Source: Planctomycetota bacterium
GTDB taxonomy: Bacteria; Planctomycetota; Phycisphaerae; Tepidisphaerales; Tepidisphaeraceae
Direction of reading: 5' to 3'
Length of the DNA: 11,121 nucleotides
NCBI GenBank assembly: GCA_029777755.1
Contig: JAKORQ010000273.1
Coordinates: 1 to 11,121 of the forward strand
In this document: piece after piece, positions 6,010 to 11,121 of the stretch
Position numbering within the stretch: position 1 is the stretch's first letter
How the letters are laid out: each line of letters opens with the position of its first letter
The notes under the pieces: generated by a model
The model's database searches: none
What the model was told of the DNA's origin: nothing
Seen by the model: the letters and a program-made list of their open reading frames with translations, nothing else
Position numbers and translations under genes: made by a program

Positions 6010-7803
6010 CTACTGCTGGCGGATGAACTTGCGATACATCTTCGCGTAGACGCCGCCGTAGGCCAGCAGCTCCTTGTGGGTGCCTCTCTCGATGATCTGG
6101 CCATTGTCCAGCACGAGCACCTGGTCGGCGTGGCGAATGGTCGACAGCCGATGTGCCACGACGAAGCAGGTGCGCCCCTTCAGGAGCCGCTTCAGCGCCT
6201 GTTGCACGCGGTGCTCGGTGATGGTGTCGATAGAACTGGTTGCTTCATCGAGGATAAAGATGCGCGGGTCGGCCAGCATGGCGCGGGAGAAGCAGACGAG
6301 TTGGCGCTGCCCCAGCGACAATCGCGCTCCTCTCTCACCAACGACGGTGTTGAACCCCTGCGGGAGGCTTTCGAGCATGTCACGGCATCCCAGTTTCTCG
6401 GCCGCGGCGATCACCTCCTCGTCCGTCGCCCCAACCTTGCCCAGGCGGATGTTCTCCATCACCGTGCCGGTGAAGAGGTAGTTCACCTGCAGCACGATGC
6501 CGATGCGCGAAAGCAGCGAGTAGGTATCGATGGTTCGGATCTCGTGGTCGTCGATGTAGATCTCGCCGGAGGTCGGCAGATAGAACTTCGACACCAGGTT
6601 GATGATGGTGGTCTTGCCCGACCCGGTGTGGCCAACCAGTGCGATCGTCTGTCCCGGCTCGGCGACGAAGTTGATGTCGCGCAGCACAAGCTTGTCGGGG
6701 TTGTAGCCGAAGCTGAGGTTACGGAACTCTACCTTGCCCTTGAGGTTCTCAAGCTTGATGGCGTCCGGCGGATCCTGGAAATCTGGCTTGGTATCCAGCA
6801 ACTGGAAGACGCGCTCGGCGCCCGCCATCGCGGTGAGGGCGGTGTTGTACTGGTTGCCGATGATGTTGATCGGCCCGAAGAAGCTGTTGGCAAGGAACAG
6901 GAACTGGATGAGCACACCCGGGTCGGTGCCATACTTCATCACCTGCCAGCCGCCCACCAGCAACAGCAGCGCCGTGAAGAACTGGTTGTTGAAGTCCAGC
7001 ACCGGGCCATAGATGCTCTGGGCCTTGGTGGAATTGATGTTATAGACTGCATGGTCGGCCACCAGGTCGTGGAATATCTCGGCATTCAGGTCCTGGCGGG
7101 CAAACCCCTGTGTGACGCGTATACCGCTTACCGACTCAACGACCGTGCTGGTTACGCGGCTGAAGCTCTCCTGCACCTGGCGAAGCACGCGGGAGATGTA
7201 CTTCTTGTAGATTCGGTTGAAGGTCAGGATGATCGGCGCCATCGCCATCAGCAGCAGGAACAGGTGCCAGTCCAGCAGCAGCATCATGATGGAGGCGATG
7301 AGTACCTGCCCGATGTTGACCAGCGCCACAAACAGAACCTCTGCCACGCCAGCGCGCAGCGCCTCGGCATCACTGGTGATGCGGGCGATGTTTCTCCCGA
7401 TGCGCGTGCGATGGAAGTATCCCATCGACATCGTCTGTAGATGGGCAAAGATGGCGTTGCGCAGATCTCCCACCACCATCTCGCCGTACTCCGCCGCCCA
7501 GCGCATGCGGAAGTGCATGGTGAATTGGGTCAACGCCGCCCACCCGAGAAACGCCGCCACGCCCCAGGGGAGCATATCCAGGTTCCCCTTGGTGATGATG
7601 GCCGCCAGTACGAAGCCAAGTATGCGGTCGAGCAGGGGCAACTGCGCCGAGCGTGCCAGTACCGCCAGCAGTAGCTTGTTCCGGTGTCGGTTGTGTTTGC
7701 TGGCCTCGCGGAACATCCGCGCCATCAGCTTCAGGTCCAGCGGCTTCTGGCTGACTTCGATCTGGTCGCGGACGATGTGGGTAAGTGAATGCGCCTTGCT
7801 CAT
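6010..7803 (-). CDS. ABC exporter half-transporter, subunit with catalytically complete Walker B/H-loop
   Basis: A 597-residue fusion of a type-IV ABC membrane domain (about 40-335, six helices) with one ATPase domain (about 357-590). It forms an inner-membrane exporter for lipids, drugs or peptides with the partner encoded just upstream. Walker A is GHTGSGKT (391-398), the Q-loop glutamine is Q439, Walker B ends FILDE with catalytic E520, and the H-loop histidine is H551 (VAHRLSTI). The signature is LSLGQ (495-499) instead of LSGGQ, so this subunit gives a non-consensus signature to the partner's ATP site. Its ATG overlaps the partner's stop codon (ATGA), with AGGGGG 7 nt upstream, which suggests translational coupling. 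The 3' end lies 5 nt from the convergent sensor gene, with no terminator visible. Substrate cannot be told from sequence; MdlB- or MsbA-like naming would be a guess. Confidence 0.95.
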   Translation of the reverse strand: MSKAHSLTHIVRDQIEVSQKPLDLKLMARMFREASKHNRHRNKLLLAVLARSAQLPLLDRILGFVLAAIITKGNLDMLPWGVAAFLGWAALTQFTMHFRMRWAAEYGEMVVGDLRNAIFAHLQTMSMGYFHRTRIGRNIARITSDAEALRAGVAEVLFVALVNIGQVLIASIMMLLLDWHLFLLLMAMAPIILTFNRIYKKYISRVLRQVQESFSRVTSTVVESVSGIRVTQGFARQDLNAEIFHDLVADHAVYNINSTKAQSIYGPVLDFNNQFFTALLLLVGGWQVMKYGTDPGVLIQFLFLANSFFGPINIIGNQYNTALTAMAGAERVFQLLDTKPDFQDPPDAIKLENLKGKVEFRNLSFGYNPDKLVLRDINFVAEPGQTIALVGHTGSGKTTIINLVSKFYLPTSGEIYIDDHEIRTIDTYSLLSRIGIVLQVNYLFTGTVMENIRLGKVGATDEEVIAAAEKLGCRDMLESLPQGFNTVVGERGARLSLGQRQLVCFSRAMLADPRIFILDEATSSIDTITEHRVQQALKRLLKGRTCFVVAHRLSTIRHADQVLVLDNGQIIERGTHKELLAYGGVYAKMYRKFIRQQ

Positions 7804-9722
7804 CGTCCCACCCCCTGCAGGCTACCGCTGATGGTGGAATCGGAAAGACTGGCGAGCGACGCCATGGCTTTGCGAGCCTCCTCATCGATCTGCAAACGCG
7901 CCGTTTCCCGGTAATGGCCGGGGATCGACATGAGCTGCTCGTGTGTACCTCGCTGCACGATCCGGCCCCGCTGCATGACGATGATCTGGTCGGCCCGTCG
8001 AAGGGTGCTGATTCGGTTGGCCACCACGATCGTTGTTCTCCCGTGCATGGCGGAATCCATCGCCTCAAGCAGCTCATGTTCGGTCTCGGCATCCACGGCA
8101 GCCATAGGGTCATCCATGAGGAGGATCGCCGGTTCCAGTATCAGTGCCCGTGCGATCGCCAGGCGCTGCTTCTGCCCGCCGGAGAGATTGCTTCCGCCCT
8201 CGGCGATCAGGCTGTCATATCCCTTGGGCATGCCCATGATGAACTGATGAGCCTTGGCCATCTTGGCTGCGGCCTCGATCTGGGCCTGTGATGCATTGGG
8301 GTGGCCGAAGGAGATGTTGGCGGCGACGGTGTTGGAGAAGAGGAAGGTTTCCTGGAAGACGATACCAATGGCCCGGCGAAGGTCCATCAGGTCGTACTCC
8401 CGAATGTCCACGTCATCCAGGAGGATCTGCCCGGCCGTTGGGTCGTAGAAGCGTGGGATCAGCGACAGCAGCACGCTCTTACCGGCGCCGGTCGGGCCAA
8501 GGATGGCCAGCGTCTTCCCGGGCTCCAGCACGAAGCTGACGTCACGCAATACCGGCTTGCCGGGGGTGAATTCGAAGCTGACGTTGCGGAACTCTATCTT
8601 GCCTCGCGCCCTGGGCAGCCGCTTGGGGTTGGGGGGAGACTGAATCTCCACCGGTGCATCGAGCACCTCAAACACACGCCTGGCCGACACCAGCGAGCGC
8701 TGCACGGTGTCGGTGATTCGTGCGATTTGCTGAATTTCCGCCGACACGTGGCCGAGCAGGCCGATAAAGACCATCAGCCCGGTGCCAAATGCCAGCTCGC
8801 CTCGTATGACCATCCACCCGCCGTAGCCCAGCAGGATTCCCAGGTTGATCTGCGTCAGGTAGCTGATGGATGGCCCGTAGATGGCGGATCGCCAGAACAT
8901 CCAGCGTTGCTGCTTTCGGTATTCCTCATTGGCCGCGACGAAGCGTTCGATCTGCTGCTGCTCCAGGCAGAATCCCTTAACCACATGGACGCCGCCGAGA
9001 TTCTCCGAGACGACCAGGATCAGCTTGTCGTACAGCTCGCGGGCCCGGCGGTGGGCCGCCTTCATCATGCGGCTGAATATGAGCGAGCCATACCAGAGTA
9101 GGGGAGTGGTCGCCATGCAGGCCAGTGTCAGCTTGGGGCTGATCTGCACCATGTAGATCAGGTACACCACCACGGAGAGCGTCAGGATCACCATCTGTAG
9201 CACGACGCCGGAGATGAAGTGGGAGACGGTCTGCACATCGCCGGTGACGCGATTGATGATCGAGCCGCTTTCGTTGTTGTCGAAGAAGCGGAAGCTGAGC
9301 CGCTGAAGCTTGTCATAGACTGCCGCTCGCAGATCCACCACGAGTCGGCCCTGGATGAGCTTGCTGATGGCGACGGCGTTGGTGATGCTCAGTATGCCGC
9401 GCGTCAGGGAGAACAGCAGGATCGCGGCCGCCACAACCGCCACCTGCTGCATAGTCGGCCAGTCATCAAAATAGTGGATGCCGAATGGATAGCGGGGGGA
9501 GGCACGCTCTGGATCGTAAGCGTGGGCGATGATGTCCAAGCCAAGCCCGGTGAACGTTAACCCTATCAGCCCGATCGTGAGCAGGATGATCTGCACTAAA
9601 AATGGCACGACCAGACCGGAGCGATACTTCCAGGCAAGCGAGAGCATTCGCTTGAGAACATCATCACTCTGTTGAGCAGATTCTTTACTGGGTCCGGCCG
9701 GTGTAGACTCTGAGTTACTCAC
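7800..9722 (-). CDS. ABC exporter half-transporter, subunit with degenerate ATP site
   Basis: A 640-residue ABC exporter subunit: polar N-terminal tail (1-25), membrane domain with about six helices (35-345), ATPase domain (about 375-605) and a 30-residue polar C-terminal extension. Walker A is GPTGAGKS (409-416), the Q-loop glutamine is Q457 and the signature is canonical LSGGQ (513-517). The Walker B motif reads LLMDDP, so the catalytic glutamate is D538, and the H-loop histidine is N569 (VANRIST). Hydrolysis at the site built on this subunit should be weak. It is first in a two-gene operon, with the second subunit starting inside its stop codon. The loop between helices 1 and 2 (about 66-90) is long. 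The only usable start is GTG at 9720-9722, since an in-frame TAA lies 24 nt upstream of it with no ATG between; no clear Shine-Dalgarno. A heterodimer with the downstream product is strongly indicated. Confidence 0.95.
   Translation of the reverse strand: MSNSESTPAGPSKESAQQSDDVLKRMLSLAWKYRSGLVVPFLVQIILLTIGLIGLTFTGLGLDIIAHAYDPERASPRYPFGIHYFDDWPTMQQVAVVAAAILLFSLTRGILSITNAVAISKLIQGRLVVDLRAAVYDKLQRLSFRFFDNNESGSIINRVTGDVQTVSHFISGVVLQMVILTLSVVVYLIYMVQISPKLTLACMATTPLLWYGSLIFSRMMKAAHRRARELYDKLILVVSENLGGVHVVKGFCLEQQQIERFVAANEEYRKQQRWMFWRSAIYGPSISYLTQINLGILLGYGGWMVIRGELAFGTGLMVFIGLLGHVSAEIQQIARITDTVQRSLVSARRVFEVLDAPVEIQSPPNPKRLPRARGKIEFRNVSFEFTPGKPVLRDVSFVLEPGKTLAILGPTGAGKSVLLSLIPRFYDPTAGQILLDDVDIREYDLMDLRRAIGIVFQETFLFSNTVAANISFGHPNASQAQIEAAAKMAKAHQFIMGMPKGYDSLIAEGGSNLSGGQKQRLAIARALILEPAILLMDDPMAAVDAETEHELLEAMDSAMHGRTTIVVANRISTLRRADQIIVMQRGRIVQRGTHEQLMSIPGHYRETARLQIDEEARKAMASLASLSDSTISGSLQGVGR
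7811..7816 (-). promoter_or_regulatory. Internal ribosome binding site for the second ABC subunit
   Basis: Minus-strand AGGGGG inside the end of the first subunit's gene lies 7 nt before the ATG of the second. Together with the ATGA stop/start overlap it supports coupled translation of equal amounts of both subunits. Confidence 0.55.
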
Positions 9723-9754
9723 GGTTATATGAACTGTCCCCGATTGTTAACCAC

Positions 9755-9783
9755 TTTATAACGTACAATCCGGCTGGCGCGAA
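9755..9783 (-). promoter_or_regulatory. Candidate promoter of the ABC exporter operon
   Basis: On the minus strand TATAAA (9755-9760, five of six -10 matches) follows a 17-nt spacer after TTCGCG (9778-9783, three of six -35 matches). The predicted transcript would start near 9748, about 25 nt before the GTG start. The -35 box is weak. Confidence 0.45.
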
Positions 9784-9824
9784 GCAGGTGGGACAGGATG
9801 GGCAGCAAAACAGATGATTTTGGC

Positions 9825-9830
9825 TAGAAT
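9825..9830 (+). promoter_or_regulatory. Candidate -10 box of the metallophosphoesterase gene
   Basis: TAGAAT matches five of six -10 positions. No good -35 box is seen at the expected distance. The predicted transcription start (about 9837) almost coincides with the GTG start codon at 9839, so the mRNA could be leaderless or carry a leader under 10 nt. Confidence 0.35.
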
Positions 9831-9838
9831 CTGACGCT

Positions 9839-11053
9839 GTGCGCATGGGTGTCTTCGTAATCATCGGCTTGCTGTTGCTGGGGGATGTTATTGCCTGGGC
9901 CGCCTCGGTCCGCTGGCTGCGGCGGCATTCGGCCGGCCGAAGGGCTCTATGGCTGGCACATGCCTTCTTCGGCGTTCAGACACTGTATGTGCTGGCGATG
10001 ATAGTGCTGATGAACTTCCCCGGCGGTCGGCGGGCCATGGACTGGCTGCCCGCCTGGGGGCAGGCCCTGATCTACATCTGGCACCTCGTCTGCATGCCGC
10101 TGGGTGTGGCCATGTGGCTGGGGATCGGCGCCACCATGGCCGTCAAGCGGGTCTTCGACCTGCTGGCTCGGCCGAGGGAACAGGAGGCTATCGAGGATTC
10201 GCAGGCGACGCCGATGGCCGATGGGATGAGCCGTCGAAGCCTGTTGCTGGCGTCGGTGGCGGCCGTTCCGCCGCTGCTGGCGGTTAGCGCTACTGGATAC
10301 AGCCTGCATTCGGCGTCACGATTTCGCCTCTCACGCATGCACCTTCCTGTGGCGGGGTTGCCGCCGGCCCTCGAGGGCTTCCGCATAGCCCACCTTACCG
10401 ACCTGCACGTGGGCAGATGGAGCACCCGCGCCTTCCTGGATGAAGTGGTGCAGACCACCAATTTGTTGAACGCCGATGTCGTGCTGTTCACCGGCGACCT
10501 GTTGGATATCTCGATCAGCGATCTGCCTCCGGCTATCGACACGATCAAGCGTTTGCGCTCACGGCATGGCGTATACATGATCGAAGGAAACCATGACTTG
10601 ATTGACAATGGCGCGATGTTCCGCCATGCCGTGCTGCATGAGGGGCTCAACTTCCTGCGCTCCAGCATTGCGAAACTGGAACATAACGGACAGCTGCTGG
10701 AATTGCTGGGGCTTCCCTGGTCGCGTTCGGAATTGATGATGCAGCAGGATGTAATGGCGCTGGCGAGTATGCGCGACAGGGGAGCGTTCCCGATCCTGCT
10801 GGCACATCACCCCCATGCCTTTGATGCGGCCGCCGACGCCCGGCTGCCGCTTACACTGGCCGGCCATACGCACGGCGGCCAGTTGGCGCTCACCCGTGAC
10901 ATCAACGCCGGGAACATGCTGTTCCGCTATGTCTCAGGGCTGTATCGCAAGGGGGATTCGCAACTGCTGGTGTCGAATGGCACGGGCAACTGGTTCCCGC
11001 TGCGGATGGGGGCGCCGGCCGAGATCATCGAGATCACGCTCGTGGGTGCCTGA
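9839..11053 (+). CDS. Membrane-anchored metallophosphoesterase (YkuE-like)
   Basis: A calcineurin-type phosphoesterase of 404 residues (402 if the ATG at 9845 is used) that hydrolyses phosphoesters with two bound metals. Three hydrophobic helices lie at about 4-24, 38-59 and 76-101. A fourth, at about 134-153, follows a twin-arginine-like SRRSLLL (131-137). The catalytic domain spans about 180-402 with the full motif series: DLH (D188, H190), GD (D220), GNHD (N251, H252), a histidine pair at 323-324, and GHTHGG (H343, H345). The catalytic domain probably faces the periplasm. Relatives in other bacteria include Tat-exported cell-envelope enzymes and lipid-A-precursor or phospholipid phosphoesterases; the substrate here is not known. 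Neither GTG 9839 nor ATG 9845 has a Shine-Dalgarno, and an in-frame TGA at 9815 excludes anything upstream. It is divergent from the ABC operon. Confidence 0.93.
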   Translation: MRMGVFVIIGLLLLGDVIAWAASVRWLRRHSAGRRALWLAHAFFGVQTLYVLAMIVLMNFPGGRRAMDWLPAWGQALIYIWHLVCMPLGVAMWLGIGATMAVKRVFDLLARPREQEAIEDSQATPMADGMSRRSLLLASVAAVPPLLAVSATGYSLHSASRFRLSRMHLPVAGLPPALEGFRIAHLTDLHVGRWSTRAFLDEVVQTTNLLNADVVLFTGDLLDISISDLPPAIDTIKRLRSRHGVYMIEGNHDLIDNGAMFRHAVLHEGLNFLRSSIAKLEHNGQLLELLGLPWSRSELMMQQDVMALASMRDRGAFPILLAHHPHAFDAAADARLPLTLAGHTHGGQLALTRDINAGNMLFRYVSGLYRKGDSQLLVSNGTGNWFPLRMGAPAEIIEITLVGA

Positions 11054-11064
11054 CAGAAGAGCCT

Positions 11065-11121
11065 TCACCCGCTGCTTTGTGCCAGGCGCTGTCGGCGGCG
11101 CTCCACGATGTCAATCGCCAT
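11065..11121 (-). CDS. Possible C-terminal end of a minus-strand gene (cut by right edge)
   Basis: The minus strand is open from the right edge for 18 codons (an Arg-rich helix-like tail, IVERRRQRLAQ) to a TGA at 11065-11067, only 11 nt from the end of the convergent metallophosphoesterase gene. Tight convergent spacing resembles that of the sensor/ABC pair in this window. Too little is present to name a family, and it could be non-coding. Confidence 0.35.
   Translation of the reverse strand: MAIDIVERRRQRLAQSSG

Noticed and set aside
6076..7440. 454-codon plus-strand open frame opposite the second ABC subunit
   Set aside because: It is antisense to conserved Walker A, signature and Walker B codons. 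The translation is rich in His/Val/Glu/Asp with no domain, as expected from the reverse reading of this coding frame.

Overview
The window is a GC-rich bacterial chromosomal segment that is dense in protein genes. I see no RNA genes, insertion sequences, CRISPR arrays or long repeats. Several traits fit a Planctomycetota-like or similar Gram-negative soil or water bacterium: GTG/TTG starts, weak or missing Shine-Dalgarno sites on some genes, a hybrid sensor protein with a large membrane domain, a two-gene ABC exporter, and a PD-(D/E)XK-like conserved protein that recalls planctomycete relatives. This placement is inference from protein style; there is no rRNA to confirm it.

Layout from left to right. 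(1) Minus strand, 1-1097: a conserved protein with a PD-(D/E)XK nuclease-like core, then 25 nt later the N-terminal part of a copper/heavy-metal P-type ATPase that runs off the left edge. (2) Plus strand, 1210-1701: a small protein with two zinc ribbons and a C-terminal membrane anchor, divergent from the first pair. (3) Minus strand, 1931-2962: a xylose-isomerase-like TIM-barrel sugar isomerase/epimerase as a single transcription unit, with a good promoter (3001-3029), a strong ribosome binding site and a clear intrinsic terminator (1874-1906). (4) Plus strand, 3110-6004: a large membrane-PAS-GAF-kinase-receiver hybrid protein. (5) Minus strand, 6010-9722: two overlapping half-size ABC exporter subunits that form a heterodimer. 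(6) Plus strand, 9839-11053: a membrane-tethered YkuE-type metallophosphoesterase. (7) A possible C-terminal scrap of a minus-strand gene at the right edge.

The most unusual item is the hybrid kinase-like protein. Its phosphoacceptor histidine is replaced by glutamate, and the N, G1 and G2 boxes of its ATPase domain are also lost, while its receiver domain keeps the phosphoacceptor aspartate and the conserved lysine. It therefore looks like a pseudo-histidine kinase that senses and relays by a non-catalytic route. The ABC exporter pair also shows a consistent asymmetry: all departures from consensus fall in one of the two composite ATP sites, as in known heterodimeric exporters.

The genes do not form one pathway. 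They are mostly separate transcription units: metal export, sugar metabolism, signalling, export and envelope phosphoester hydrolysis. The only clear operon couplings are the ABC pair (4-nt overlap) and the nuclease-like gene with the metal ATPase.
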